Source of the DNA: Rariglobus hedericola
Lineage (GTDB): Bacteria; Verrucomicrobiota; Verrucomicrobiia; Opitutales; Opitutaceae
Assembly (NCBI RefSeq): GCF_007559335.1
Contig: NZ_VMBG01000002.1
Coordinates: forward strand, 674,501-738,500
Length of the DNA: 64,000 nucleotides
Reading direction: 5' to 3'
Made by a program: the position numbers and the translations under genes. Below are positions 1-9,027 of the stretch, piece after piece (positions within the stretch are counted from its first letter, which is position 1; the number at the start of each line of letters is the position of its first letter). The notes beneath the pieces were generated by a model that worked only from the letters and a program-made list of their open reading frames with translations, was not told the origin of the DNA and searched no databases.

Positions 1-1
1 G

Positions 2-697
2 GAGATCATCGCGGCCGGGGCGGAAGAGTTTTCCGTGTCGGAACTGGCCAAAGATATGGGCCTGCCGAAAAGCCATGCGCATCGTTTGCTGCGCACGCTG
101 CTGGACGCGGGCTATGTGGCGCAGTCGGCCGACACACATAAATACCGGTCGGATTTCCGGTTACTGGCGCTGGCCGGCCCCTTTGCCGAGCGGCTGCCGT
201 TACGCGTGCACGGCGGGCCGGTGTTGCGGGCCTTGTCCGAGGCCGCGCACAGCAGTTCCTATATCGCGGTGCCGCATCAGGGAGCGCCGTTGATCATCAT
301 GAGCGACCTCTATCGCGGTGTGCGTCCGCCGCATGCGCTGGGGTTGGGAGAGCGGTTGGTGCGCCACGCGACGGCATTTGGAAAACTGTTTCTCGCGCTC
401 AAGCGGCTGCCGTTCGAGTCGGGCGAACTGAAGCGACTCACGCCGAATACGATCACCACCGTGCGCGAGCTGAGATCGGAACTCGCCGGCATCCGGCGCC
501 AGGGCTACGCGGTGAACCGGTGCGAGAATAGCAAAGATCTGTATTCGTTTGCGGCCCCAGTTTTCGACGCCACCGGAGTGCTTCAGGGCGCGATTGGGCT
601 GGCGGTGCCACCGGGCTTGGTCAACCGCGAGGGCGAGGAGCATTTCGTCGGATTGGTGCTCAAGGCCGCAGGGAAACTTTCCGCGCAGAGCCTTTAG
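2..697 (+). CDS. IclR family transcriptional regulator, 5' end cut by window
   Basis: Reading continues open to the window edge (…EIIAAGAEEFSVSELAKD), so the true start lies upstream; 231 residues are visible of a family usually near 250-270. The N-terminal part is the IclR winged helix-turn-helix (SVSELAKDMGLPKSHAHRLL, a textbook recognition helix region), followed by the IclR effector-binding domain, ending IGLAVPPGLV... IclR proteins typically control the catabolic operon next to them by binding a small organic acid or sugar-acid effector. It sits 18 bp ahead of the amidohydrolase gene on the same strand and probably controls or is cotranscribed with the downstream genes. The effector cannot be read from the sequence. 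Confidence 0.9.
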   Translation, partial: EIIAAGAEEFSVSELAKDMGLPKSHAHRLLRTLLDAGYVAQSADTHKYRSDFRLLALAGPFAERLPLRVHGGPVLRALSEAAHSSSYIAVPHQGAPLIIMSDLYRGVRPPHALGLGERLVRHATAFGKLFLALKRLPFESGELKRLTPNTITTVRELRSELAGIRRQGYAVNRCENSKDLYSFAAPVFDATGVLQGAIGLAVPPGLVNREGEEHFVGLVLKAAGKLSAQSL

Positions 698-715
698 CGG
701 CGACGATTTTTAATT

Positions 716-1768
716 ATGATCATCGACTGCGATATTCACGTTTACCCCAACAGCCGGTGTCCGCTCGCACCGTTTATTCCCGCGGCTTTTCGCGAGGCCG
801 TGGCCATGCGGCAAGACAGCAGTCCCGGTCATGGTTATGCCAATCCCTTTGGCGTGGACCGGCGGGATGTGGTGTCCGAGACGCCGGCGGATGTGGTGCG
901 GCTTCACCTCGATCCGCTCGGGATCACCTACGGTGTGCTCCAACCGCAACCGGGTATGAGCGTGTCGCTGATTCACTCGATCGATGTGGCCAACGCCCTG
1001 GCGCGCGCGGCGAACGACTGGCTCATCGAAACCTATCTGAGGCATGATCCGCGTTTCCTCGGATCGATCTGTGTGAACATGGCGGATCCGGCGGGTGCCG
1101 CGGCGGAAATCCGTCGCTTGGGAGCGCATCCGCAGATGGTGCAAGTGCTGACGTGCGGGGAGGGCCTGCATCTCTTCGGGCATCGTGCTTACGATCCGGT
1201 TTACGAAGCTTGCTGCGAGATGGGACTGGTGTTTGCGGTTCATCCCGGGTTCGAAGGCTCGTTGCGTTCGAGCACGCCGGTCGGGCGTCCTTCGAGTTAT
1301 TTTGAGTGGCACAATTCACTCCCGCTGACCTATCAGGCGCACGTCGGTAGTCTCGTTGCCGAGGGAACGTTTGAGAAATTCCCCGGGCTCAAAACGATTT
1401 TTGTCGAAGGCGGCGTGAGCTGGCTGGCGCCGTTGTTGTGGCGCATGGATAAAAACTTCAAGGCGCTGCGCAGCACGGTTCCCTGGTTGCGCGAGGCTCC
1501 ATCGGAGTATGTGCTGAGGCATTGCCGGCTGAGCACACAACCGGTCGAAGAACCGGAAAATCCCGCGCACTTGGTGCAGCTTTACGAGATGGTGAAGGCG
1601 GAAAAGACGCTGTGTTTTTCGACGGATTTTCCGCACTGGGATTTCGATGATCCCCAGCGCGCGTTCCCCTCAGCGTTGCCTCCGCTGATGAAGCAACGCA
1701 TTCTCTACGACAATGCGGCCGAGCTCTACGGCCTGCCCGTGCGGGTTAACGCGGAGGGTGTGTCGTGA
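716..1768 (+). CDS. amidohydrolase family (amidohydrolase_2, ACMSD-like) protein
   Basis: 350 residues with the TIM-barrel metal-hydrolase pattern of the amidohydrolase_2 family: an N-terminal MIIDCDIHVYP strand carrying the first metal-ligand motif in the D-x-H form, HPGFEG in the middle (about residue 180) and STDFPHWD near residue 300, whose Asp is the usual catalytic/metal residue. The family includes decarboxylases, hydratases and lactonases acting on aromatic or sugar-acid derivatives; the substrate is not evident. Its stop overlaps the GTG start of the Rieske gene (GTGA), so the two are translationally coupled. The company of a Rieske ferredoxin and a flavin reductase suggests an oxidative catabolic pathway, which is inference. 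Confidence 0.85.
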   Translation: MIIDCDIHVYPNSRCPLAPFIPAAFREAVAMRQDSSPGHGYANPFGVDRRDVVSETPADVVRLHLDPLGITYGVLQPQPGMSVSLIHSIDVANALARAANDWLIETYLRHDPRFLGSICVNMADPAGAAAEIRRLGAHPQMVQVLTCGEGLHLFGHRAYDPVYEACCEMGLVFAVHPGFEGSLRSSTPVGRPSSYFEWHNSLPLTYQAHVGSLVAEGTFEKFPGLKTIFVEGGVSWLAPLLWRMDKNFKALRSTVPWLREAPSEYVLRHCRLSTQPVEEPENPAHLVQLYEMVKAEKTLCFSTDFPHWDFDDPQRAFPSALPPLMKQRILYDNAAELYGLPVRVNAEGVS

Positions 1769-2229
1769 ACCGCGGTTCCCGCCCATGTGAAGCCGGCACG
1801 GCGGCACCGCTGAAATCCATTGATAAGGCGTTTGCGCTGGCGGGTGATCCCCAGGGTGCCGTTCCGAAAAAACGCACGCGCGAAGTCGTCGCGGGTCGGG
1901 CCGACGAGGTGCCGGAGGGCGCGCGAAAGATTGTGCAGATCGGACATCTTTCCATCGGCATCTTTCACCTGAAGGACGGCTATCACGCCGTGCGAAACTA
2001 TTGTCCGCACCAAGGCGCCGAGTTGTGCAAAGGCAGTTTGCACGGGACGCACCGCCCGGGTGCGGTGTCGGAATTCCTACCTGATTTTTCCGGCCGCGTG
2101 TTGCGTTGTCCGTGGCATGGCTGGGAGTTTGACCTCGTGACCGGCAAGGGCCTCTACGACGCGAAAAGCCGCGTGATGACCTACGAAGTCCGCGTGAATG
2201 AAACGGGGGACCTGATCTTGGTGGTGTGA
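1765..2229 (+). CDS. Rieske [2Fe-2S] domain protein
   Basis: 154 residues. The cluster ligands are C-P-H (NYCPHQGAEL) and C-P-W-H (RCPWHGWEF), with about 32 residues between the two pairs. That is longer than the usual 15-17 of ring-hydroxylating oxygenase ferredoxins, but I recall a subfamily with a long loop ending in CPWHGWEFDL. The N-terminal 35 residues are a variable extension. Starts with GTG inside the stop of the amidohydrolase gene. Probably an electron carrier or the Rieske part of an oxygenase; no catalytic mononuclear-iron domain is present in this protein. Confidence 0.88.
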   Translation: MNRGSRPCEAGTAAPLKSIDKAFALAGDPQGAVPKKRTREVVAGRADEVPEGARKIVQIGHLSIGIFHLKDGYHAVRNYCPHQGAELCKGSLHGTHRPGAVSEFLPDFSGRVLRCPWHGWEFDLVTGKGLYDAKSRVMTYEVRVNETGDLILVV

Positions 2230-2280
2230 GTGGATGCGGCGCGTTGCGTCCCTCGCGCAGCTGTGCACGGTGGATACATC

Positions 2281-2904
2281 ATGTTTCTCGATTTCACGAA
2301 GCTGGACCCGCGCGAAGCGTATGGCTGGATGGCCGACAGTATCACGCCGCGCCCCATCGCATGGGTGTCGACCATCTCGCCGGAAGGACGCACCAACCTC
2401 GCGCCGTTTTCGTTTTTCAATGGCATCACGGGCAACCCGCCCACGCTGATGTTTTCGGCGGTCAATCTACGCGATGGCACGAAGAAGGACACGGTGCGCA
2501 ACATCGAGGCGACCGGTCAGTTCGTGGTGAATCTGGTGTCGCACGCGCTCGCTGAAAAAATGAACGCCTGCGCCGCGCTGCTGCCGTATGGCGAGAGCGA
2601 GTTCGATGCGTTCGGCATCGCGCAAGCTGTGTCGGAACGCGTGAAGCCACCGCGGGTGGCGGAGGCTCCGGTGTCGTTTGAGTGCACGCTCCACACGATC
2701 CTGCCGATCGGTGAAGGCGCGGGGGCGGCGAACGTGGTGTTTGGCCGCATCGTTGCGGCGCACGTGACGGATGGCGTGTTGGGCGTGGATGGCGAAATTG
2801 ATCCGGCGTTGCTCGATACCGTGGGGCGTCTCGGTGGCGACAACTACGCGACCACGCGCGACCGCTTCGATCTGCGCCGTCCGGACCGACCGGTAAAATT
2901 CTAA
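2281..2904 (+). CDS. flavin reductase-like / FMN-binding split-barrel protein
   Basis: 207 residues from the ATG at 2281 (MFLDFTKLDP...). An in-frame GTG 51 bp upstream is possible but the family begins at about this ATG. Motifs of the DIM6/NTAB flavin reductase family are clear: ITPRPIAWVSTIS, NLAPFSFFNG, PPTLMFSAV and DTVRNIEATGQFVVNLVS. Members bind FMN and either supply reduced flavin to an oxygenase or act as flavoprotein oxidoreductases. It follows the Rieske gene by 51 bp and appears to belong to the same operon, where it could supply electrons together with the Rieske protein. Confidence 0.88.
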   Translation: MFLDFTKLDPREAYGWMADSITPRPIAWVSTISPEGRTNLAPFSFFNGITGNPPTLMFSAVNLRDGTKKDTVRNIEATGQFVVNLVSHALAEKMNACAALLPYGESEFDAFGIAQAVSERVKPPRVAEAPVSFECTLHTILPIGEGAGAANVVFGRIVAAHVTDGVLGVDGEIDPALLDTVGRLGGDNYATTRDRFDLRRPDRPVKF

Positions 2905-2970
2905 AGAGATGGACGTCCGCGCGTCTGCGGGCTTCCCATCGGCGGATGCTTGCGGCTAGCGTCCGTGCTC

Positions 2971-4260
2971 ATGGCGAAAAGCCGCAGTGCGGAGTCCCTC
3001 ACTTTGTCTTCATTTAAACCTGAGTCCCTGCGGGGGCGCGCAGGATTTTTCCGCGTCGGGCAGACGGCCGCCGGTCCGTGGTGGTTACTCGACCCGATTG
3101 ACCGGCCGTTTTTTTCGAAGGCGGTGGCGGCGGTCAACCGCCACGGTCGCGCCGGGGTGCCGCCCGCACATCGCGGTGCTTATGCGCAGGCGGTGGAGCG
3201 CGTGCACGGCCTGGAGGATCCGTCAGGGTTCGCTCGGGCGGCGTTGCAACGCCTGCGTAATTGGCAGGTGAATACACTGGGGCCGTGGGCTGAGCCGATG
3301 CTGGCGGTGGCGGGGCTTTATGCGACGGCGGTGGTTGATTTTCGCGGGGCGGGTGTTCCGGTGATCCATCTGCTCGGCACGCACCTGCCCGATGTGTTTG
3401 ATCCGGGCTGGCTCGCGGTGTGCGAGACGCAGGCCGCGACGGCGGCCGCGCCCTGGGCGGGGCGCACCGATTTCATCGGTTATTACACGGACGATGCGCT
3501 GGGCTGGGGTGAAGTGAAGGAAGGCCGGCCGTCGCTGCTGCAAGTCTGCCTGAGTCTGGAGCCGGGGTTTTCGGCGTATCATGCGGCGTGGGAATTTGTG
3601 CTGGCTCCGCATGCGGGCGATCTCGCGGGCCTGGCGCGCGAGTGGAGCGTCGAGCTGCCCAACAAGGAAGTCATCCGCCAACGCACGCTGGCGGAGCGAC
3701 CGCTCACCACGGCGGGTTATCTGCGTGATCACGCACGCTTCACGAAGGAGTTCGCGCATCGTTATTTCACGGCGACTTCAGCGGCGCTGCGCCGGCATGA
3801 TCCCGATCATTTGATTCTGGGTTGCCGGTTCACGCAGCCGCCCGGGGAAGACGTGTTGGGCGAGTGCGTGTATCCGCAGGTGGATGTGGTGTCGTGGCAT
3901 TGCCACGGGCCGGATTTTGAAGCGCAGGCCCGGCTGTATGCGGATGCGACGAAGATGCCGCTGCTGCTCACGGCGTTCGGGTTGTCCAACGAACGGTTTC
4001 GCAGTGCGTCGTTCAAACCGCATTCAGGGCCGACGCGGCTTGAGCGTATGTTACGCGATGGCCGGCGTGCGCTCACCGCGGCGTGCGCACATCCGGCGTT
4101 GGTGGGTTACGAATGGGCGCGTTGGGCGGATGAGTCTGATGAAGTGCCGCCCTTCGGCGCAGGCTTGGTGCACGTGGATGACCGCGAGGCCGTCGAGCAC
4201 ACGGAGCTGATCGCCCAGATCAACGCGCGGGCGGAACGCGTCCGCAGGCGGACGGTTTAA
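2971..4260 (+). CDS. agarase-like (GH50-type) glycosidase fold protein, both catalytic Glu replaced
   Basis: 429 residues from the ATG at 2971 (a TTG 21 bp earlier is possible). The pattern follows agarase-like TIM-barrel glycosidases: FFRVGQTAAGPWWLLDP near the start, NWQVNTLGPW, PDVFDPGW, FIGYYTDDALGWG, RYFTATSAALRRHDPDHL, and PLLLTAFGLSN. In active relatives the acid/base is the Glu of a D-N-E-L-type motif and the nucleophile the Glu of a G-E-F-type motif. Here these read DDAL and TAF, so both are Ala. No signal peptide is obvious, so it is probably cytoplasmic. It is last in the IclR-led operon and followed by a strong terminator. It may be a pseudo-glycosidase or use other residues; family assignment is from recalled motifs. 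Confidence 0.7.
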   Translation: MAKSRSAESLTLSSFKPESLRGRAGFFRVGQTAAGPWWLLDPIDRPFFSKAVAAVNRHGRAGVPPAHRGAYAQAVERVHGLEDPSGFARAALQRLRNWQVNTLGPWAEPMLAVAGLYATAVVDFRGAGVPVIHLLGTHLPDVFDPGWLAVCETQAATAAAPWAGRTDFIGYYTDDALGWGEVKEGRPSLLQVCLSLEPGFSAYHAAWEFVLAPHAGDLAGLAREWSVELPNKEVIRQRTLAERPLTTAGYLRDHARFTKEFAHRYFTATSAALRRHDPDHLILGCRFTQPPGEDVLGECVYPQVDVVSWHCHGPDFEAQARLYADATKMPLLLTAFGLSNERFRSASFKPHSGPTRLERMLRDGRRALTAACAHPALVGYEWARWADESDEVPPFGAGLVHVDDREAVEHTELIAQINARAERVRRRTV

Positions 4261-4300
4261 AGGAGTTTGAGCGTTCTTATCTCATTCAAAGCCAAAAGGA

Positions 4301-4341
4301 AAAGCCGGTTTGTAACTTATTAAGTTACAAACCGGCTTTTT
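4301..4341. terminator. perfect 19-bp-arm palindrome, bidirectional terminator; copy 1 of the short palindrome family
   Basis: Arms at 4301-4319 and 4321-4339 are perfectly complementary around a single central base, with an A-run on one side and a T-run on the other, between the convergent agarase-like and MFS genes. The core GTAACTTATTAAGTTAC is the same as in five other copies in the window, so this is a dispersed repeat serving as terminator. Confidence 0.75.
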
Positions 4342-4384
4342 GGCGAAAGGCTTTTGATGTAGAGCTACGGCGGGGCCGGCCGGG

Positions 4385-5560
4385 TTAGTGCGGGGCTCGC
4401 AGGCGGAGGACGAGGGGGAGCATCGCGAGGGGGGCGAGGGCGGAGATGGCGAGGCCCCAGTGGAGGTTGCTGTGGTCGGCGATCAGACCGACGAGCCAGG
4501 GCATAAAGATGCCGCCGGCGTTGCCGAGTGCCGCGAGCGCGCCGAACATGCTCGCGCCGCCTTGGGGATAACGGTCGGCGGTCACGGCAAGCATCGTGGG
4601 CCAGAGGCAGCTGCCGGTGAAGCCGGCGAGTATGCAGGCGGTGAGAGCCAGCGAGGGAATCGGAAGAAATGATCCCAGAATGAAAAGCACCACCGTGCTG
4701 GCGCAGCTCCAGGCCATGAGTTGAAAGGAGTTGAAGCGGGTGCCGGCGAAGCCGACCACCATGCGGCCGAGTGCCATCGCGACGGAGAAAAGGAGCAGTG
4801 AACCTCCGCTGATCCATGTGGGGAAACCGAGGGAAGTTTCGGCGTAGGCCGGCAGCCACTGGGCCATGCCGAGTTCGGTGGCGCCACCGAGGAAAATGCC
4901 GATGGCCGCGAACTGGAACCAGCGGTGCGTGAAGAGTGAGCGGACCGAGGTGCGGACGCTTTCATGCGGAAGATCGGGAAACTTTAGCGGGGCGAACGCG
5001 GCGAGCAGACCGAGCGGCAACGGGAGAAGCACGAGACAGGAGCCGCGCCAGCCGAAGCCGGCGGCGAGGGCGAGTGAACCCGCGAGCACGGTGACGGCGG
5101 CACCCACGCAGTAGAACGAGTGCAACCAGTTGAGGGCGACGGAACGGTTCGCGGGGTTGAGCGCGGAAACGATGGGACTGAGCACCATGTCGAGGACACC
5201 TGATCCGAGACCGAGGGCAAAGACGGCGAAGAGGAGCAGCGTGTAGGTGGGCGCGAAGGCCATCGCGACGAGACTGATGGCGATGAGCGCGAGGCCGAAT
5301 TGCGCGAAGGGTTTGGCTCCGTGGCGGTCGGCGAGCGGCCCGGTGATGACGATGCCGACGACGAGTCCGGCAAAGGCGAGACCGCCGAGACGACCGAGTT
5401 GTTCACCGCTCAGGCCCGCGGCACCGCCGTAAGTCGTGCTCAGTGTGGTGAGGAAGACCGGGAGCAGGTTGAGGCCGATGGCGAGGCTCATCATCGCGCC
5501 GTAGGAGAGCAGCGTGAGGAGGCGGGCGCGGATGAGCGGGGCGGATGCGGAAGCGGACAT
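4385..5560 (-). CDS. major facilitator superfamily transporter
   Basis: 391 residues from the ATG at 5560 (MSASASAPLIRARLL); an upstream in-frame Met would add 26 residues that do not look like the family. About 12 hydrophobic segments are visible. The MFS loop 2-3 motif is present as GPLADRHGAKP, and a weaker equivalent between helices 8 and 9 as LGRMVVGFAGTRF. Substrate is unknown; the overall look is of sugar or drug/metabolite carriers of the FucP-like broad class. It is transcribed toward the agarase-like gene and ends at the shared palindromic terminator. The gene upstream (hydroxyacid dehydrogenase) is divergent. Confidence 0.85.
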   Translation of the reverse strand: MSASASAPLIRARLLTLLSYGAMMSLAIGLNLLPVFLTTLSTTYGGAAGLSGEQLGRLGGLAFAGLVVGIVITGPLADRHGAKPFAQFGLALIAISLVAMAFAPTYTLLLFAVFALGLGSGVLDMVLSPIVSALNPANRSVALNWLHSFYCVGAAVTVLAGSLALAAGFGWRGSCLVLLPLPLGLLAAFAPLKFPDLPHESVRTSVRSLFTHRWFQFAAIGIFLGGATELGMAQWLPAYAETSLGFPTWISGGSLLLFSVAMALGRMVVGFAGTRFNSFQLMAWSCASTVVLFILGSFLPIPSLALTACILAGFTGSCLWPTMLAVTADRYPQGGASMFGALAALGNAGGIFMPWLVGLIADHSNLHWGLAISALAPLAMLPLVLRLRAPH

Positions 5561-5608
5561 GGAGCGAACCAAGGAGCACGCGGGCGGGGTGAAGGCAAGG
5601 GGCGGAGA

Positions 5609-5647
5609 TTTTTTTAACACGGAGTTTGCGGAGGTCACGGAGAGCGG
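5609..5647. repeat. degenerate copy of the dispersed TTAACxCGGAG-type repeat
   Basis: A T-run followed by TTAACACGGAG and TTGCGGAGGTCACGGAG, in the divergent gap between the MFS and hydroxyacid dehydrogenase genes. It resembles the other TTAACGCAGAGG-type sequences in this window but is weaker. Confidence 0.4.
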
Positions 5648-5707
5648 AGCCGCGGAGGCGAGTTATGACTGGGCGTGCGACGCGGGAGGCGTAGAGTTTC
5701 GGGCACT

Positions 5708-6685
5708 ATGAGTCATACGATCTGGTGCAATGCGGCGTTGAATGAGCGGGCGGAGCAGATGCTGGTGGACGGCGCGATGGGGCATCGGGTGATTTTTGCC
5801 AAGGAGCGGCTGGCTTCGGTGCTCAAGGCCGGGAAAAGCGACGAAGGTATCGCGGAGGCAGATGTGGTCTTCGGGCAGCCTGAGCCGGCGGAGTGTTTGC
5901 AGCGTGCGAAGATCAAGTGGGTGGCGGTGACGAGCGCGGGTTACGGGCGCTACGACACGCCGGAATTCCTGGAGAATTTTAAGGCGCGCGGGTCGGTGTT
6001 CTCGACGAGCTCGACGGTGTTTGCGGAGCCGTGCGCGCAACACGTGATGGCGATGATGTTGGCGCTCGGGCGTCAATTGCTTGAGTCATACGCGGAGCAA
6101 CGGGGCGACAAGCAGTGGAAGTTTTTCGAGCGGAGGTCGGCGTCGGTATTGATGAACGGGCAGACGGTGCTGCTGCTTGGTTACGGCACGATTGCGCGGC
6201 GGCTGACGGAGTTGCTGGCGCCGTTTGGTATGAAGATTTATGCGGTGCGGCGGAAGGCGCACAGCGAGCGCGGCGTGTTTGTGATTTCGGAGGAACGTGT
6301 GACGTCGGTGCTCGGCGAGGCGGATCATGTCGTAAACTTGCTCCCGGATAACGAAGCGACGCGGAATTATGTGAACGCGCGGCGGCTGGCGGCGTGCAAG
6401 CCGGGCGCGCGTTTCTACAACATCGGACGCGGGACGACGGTGGATGAAAATGCGCTGATGCAGGCGCTGGAAAACGGCAAGCTGGGCGCGGCTTACCTCG
6501 ATGTATTCGCCGAGGAACCGCTCCCGTCGTCGAGCCGGTTATGGACGACGCGAAATTGTTTTATCACGCCGCACACGGCGGGCGGACGCAGTGACCAGGA
6601 TGTGGCGCTGGTGAAACATTTCGTGGGAAATTTTAAGAAATTTGCCGAAGGCGAGACGGGCGCGATGGATGACCGTGTGGTGTAG
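5708..6685 (+). CDS. D-isomer-specific 2-hydroxyacid dehydrogenase, NAD-binding
   Basis: 325 residues from ATG 5708 (MSHTIWCNAAL). The Rossmann nucleotide loop is LLLGYGTIARRL (about residue 158), followed by the family signatures NLLPDNEATRNYV, FYNIGRGTTVDENAL and, for the catalytic His, CFITPHTAGG near residue 298. The Glu that pairs with this His is likely in the DVFAEEPLP segment. These enzymes reduce 2-oxoacids to D-2-hydroxyacids or the reverse; the substrate cannot be assigned. Single gene, followed five bases after its stop by a strong terminator. Confidence 0.9.
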   Translation: MSHTIWCNAALNERAEQMLVDGAMGHRVIFAKERLASVLKAGKSDEGIAEADVVFGQPEPAECLQRAKIKWVAVTSAGYGRYDTPEFLENFKARGSVFSTSSTVFAEPCAQHVMAMMLALGRQLLESYAEQRGDKQWKFFERRSASVLMNGQTVLLLGYGTIARRLTELLAPFGMKIYAVRRKAHSERGVFVISEERVTSVLGEADHVVNLLPDNEATRNYVNARRLAACKPGARFYNIGRGTTVDENALMQALENGKLGAAYLDVFAEEPLPSSSRLWTTRNCFITPHTAGGRSDQDVALVKHFVGNFKKFAEGETGAMDDRVV

Positions 6686-6689
6686 ATAT

Positions 6690-6724
6690 GAAGAAGGCCC
6701 GACGCGGGTGGTCGGGCCTTCTTC
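6690..6724. terminator. bidirectional rho-independent terminator
   Basis: GAAGAAGGCCCGAC (6690-6703) pairs perfectly with GTCGGGCCTTCTTC (6711-6724) across a 7-base loop, between the convergent hydroxyacid dehydrogenase and EF-hand protein genes. Confidence 0.9.
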
Positions 6725-6754
6725 AGAAAGCGAGGCTTAAGGCCGATGCTGCCG

Positions 6755-8974
6755 TTAGGGCGTGGGGGCGGGGGTGTTGGCGACGGGGGCTTCGACGACC
6801 GGGGTGATGGGAGCAACGACGACGACGGGCTTGGGGGCGGGTTGCCAGAAGTAGTGGCCGTTTTTTTGTTCGTCCCAGCGGATGACACTGGCGGCGAGGA
6901 TCGCGACGACGATGAGCGTCCAGATGAGTTTCTGGCGGCGGATGGCTTCTTTGTCGGAATAGGGATCGTTGAGGTCACGCTTGGAGCCGTTGGGGAGGAC
7001 GGCGCGTTCGGTGAGCTTGGTGCCGAACGGAATGTTGATCTTCACGCGTCCGTTGATGGCCCAGCCGTTGGCTTCGAGGATGGGGCCGATGTTGCGCTGA
7101 CGGAGCTTCAGCCACGCGATGAGCATCGAAGGGCCGGAGATGACTGCAATGAGGCCGATGAAGACGAGCGGGAGTTGCCAGAAAGTGAGTTTGGCGAGCC
7201 CGGTGGCGATGGCGCCGAGGGCACCACCAATCGCGCCGACGGCGACGCCCATCGCGGCGACGGTGCCGATGTCCATTTTCTTGGGCTCGGGCTTGGGACC
7301 GGCGGCCTTTTTGTCGGCGTTGGCGGCGGTCTCGGCGGCGGTGGCGAGCTTGGCGTTGCTCTCGGCATCGGCGGCTGCGGCGCGCTTGGCGACCTGCTCC
7401 TCGATCATACGCACGAATTTTTTATACGGGGAGAGGAACGCCTGACGGATGCTGATGGGGTTGTCGGCGATGCTGGTGATGGAGGCATCCCAGTCGCGGC
7501 CCTGACGGTCGTAGAAGACGCCGTTGCGACCGACGAAGAGGTAATCGCTGTCGCCGTTGGTGAAGCAGGCGGCGACCTTGATGGGGGCTTCACCGGCGCG
7601 TTTGCAGTCCACGTAGGCGATGAAGGCTTTGCTCATCGCGGCAAGGGGCGAAGGAGCGGCAACCTTGATGCAGAACTCGGTGCTGCGTGTATCGAGATAG
7701 AGCGTGCCGGCCTGGAAGTTGGCGTAGTGGTCAGGAGAGAAGAACTCGAAGAAGTTGACGAAATTATTGAGCAACGCGCGGAAGTCGCGAGAGAAGCGGA
7801 GGAGTTTTTCGACCGATGTGATGGCGACGAATTCGGGATCGAGGGCTTTGTCCTGCGCGATGAGTGCGAGGAGTGCGGCTTTTTGGTCGGCGGCGAGGAG
7901 GGCTTTGACGCGCTCGAGGCCGAGCTTCTCGACAGAGCCGCCACCTTTGGAACCGGCCCAGGCTTCGAAGGCGGCGACTTTGGCTTTGAGGGCGGTCCAG
8001 TCGGCTTCAGTGAGGCTGGTCTTGGCGGAACCGAACACGGGTGTGACGGCGGTGGCGTGAAGCGTCACGAGGGCGGCGGCCCAAGCGGGGTTGACGGCGG
8101 CGAGCAGAGGGAGCGGTTGGTCGGCCGCGATGCGCGCCAAGGGGAAGCCAGCGACTTCCTGGGTGGTGATGGAGAGGTCTTGCGCGGCGAGAGCGAGGTA
8201 TTCGGTCTCGGAGCGATTGAGCGCGGCGAGGGCGCGGGCGTCGTAGGCGGCGAGGCGGGTGCGAGAGAAATAATCGTCCACCTTGGTGCGCACGGCCTGG
8301 ATGGCGGTGAGGGCGGCGGAGGTATCGGCGCCGAGAGCGAGGACGTCGGCGGAGGCGCCTTTTTCGGACCACGCGGCGAAGGCGGTGAGGTCGGCGTAAA
8401 AGGTGGCGACGCGGGATTCGTCGATACCGGAGGCACCGGAGCGATCGGTGGTGCCGCCGATGGTGCCGACGATGTCTGCGACGAGGAGCTTGAGAGCTTC
8501 GTCGGTGGTGGAGTCGGGAGTGATGACTCCATCGCCATTGAAAGGCGTGGAAGAGAAGATGCGGGCGGTATCGGAGGCTTGGGCGAGGGTGATCTCGGTG
8601 GCCTCGGGCTGGCCGAAATTAGAGAGAATGCGTTTGGCGGCGATGAGGGCGGACTTGCCTTCAGGGGTGGAGGCTTTGAAAGCGGCGAGGGGCAGGGCGT
8701 CTTTGCGGCGCAGGAGAACGCCGAGGTCTTCGAGATGCAGGGCGGCCCAATCGATGGCGGCGAGCAACTCGGGGACGCGGATGCGCCCGTCTTTATCGGT
8801 GTCGATGAGCGCTAGAGTTTTCTCGTCGAGCTCGAGACCTTTTACGGGGCAGCTCAGAGCGACCCAGAGTTTTTGATCCAAGTCTTTCAGCGCGACCAGA
8901 TCGGCGCCGGATTCGATAGCAACTTGGTCGAGACCGCCGATGCGGAAGAATTTCCAGACGTGTGAGGTGGCCAT
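6755..8974 (-). CDS. large EF-hand-containing membrane protein, function unknown
   Basis: 739 residues from ATG 8974 (MATSHVWKFFRIGG). A canonical EF-hand loop is visible near residue 58 (DTDKDGRIRVPE) and a weaker Ca-site (FNGDGVITPD) near residue 170. The long middle part is Ala/Leu-rich and soluble. The last quarter contains two or three membrane segments (about residues 585-635 and 685-702), then a Pro/Val-rich tail of about 35 residues. An intervening soluble stretch reads NGRVKINIPFGTKLTERAVL. I recognise no enzyme domain. It probably is a calcium-responsive, membrane-anchored protein with the bulk on one side of the membrane. Single gene. Confidence 0.75.
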   Translation of the reverse strand: MATSHVWKFFRIGGLDQVAIESGADLVALKDLDQKLWVALSCPVKGLELDEKTLALIDTDKDGRIRVPELLAAIDWAALHLEDLGVLLRRKDALPLAAFKASTPEGKSALIAAKRILSNFGQPEATEITLAQASDTARIFSSTPFNGDGVITPDSTTDEALKLLVADIVGTIGGTTDRSGASGIDESRVATFYADLTAFAAWSEKGASADVLALGADTSAALTAIQAVRTKVDDYFSRTRLAAYDARALAALNRSETEYLALAAQDLSITTQEVAGFPLARIAADQPLPLLAAVNPAWAAALVTLHATAVTPVFGSAKTSLTEADWTALKAKVAAFEAWAGSKGGGSVEKLGLERVKALLAADQKAALLALIAQDKALDPEFVAITSVEKLLRFSRDFRALLNNFVNFFEFFSPDHYANFQAGTLYLDTRSTEFCIKVAAPSPLAAMSKAFIAYVDCKRAGEAPIKVAACFTNGDSDYLFVGRNGVFYDRQGRDWDASITSIADNPISIRQAFLSPYKKFVRMIEEQVAKRAAAADAESNAKLATAAETAANADKKAAGPKPEPKKMDIGTVAAMGVAVGAIGGALGAIATGLAKLTFWQLPLVFIGLIAVISGPSMLIAWLKLRQRNIGPILEANGWAINGRVKINIPFGTKLTERAVLPNGSKRDLNDPYSDKEAIRRQKLIWTLIVVAILAASVIRWDEQKNGHYFWQPAPKPVVVVAPITPVVEAPVANTPAPTP

Positions 8975-9027
8975 GGATAAATTTAAGTCGCGGCAGTATT
9001 GTCTGCAGCTGAGCACTGGCAACAGCT

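Noticed and set aside
6746-8815. 689-codon open frame antisense to the EF-hand protein
   Set aside because: Gly/Glu/Asp-rich mirror of a high-GC gene; the opposite strand has a coherent protein with EF-hands and membrane helices.
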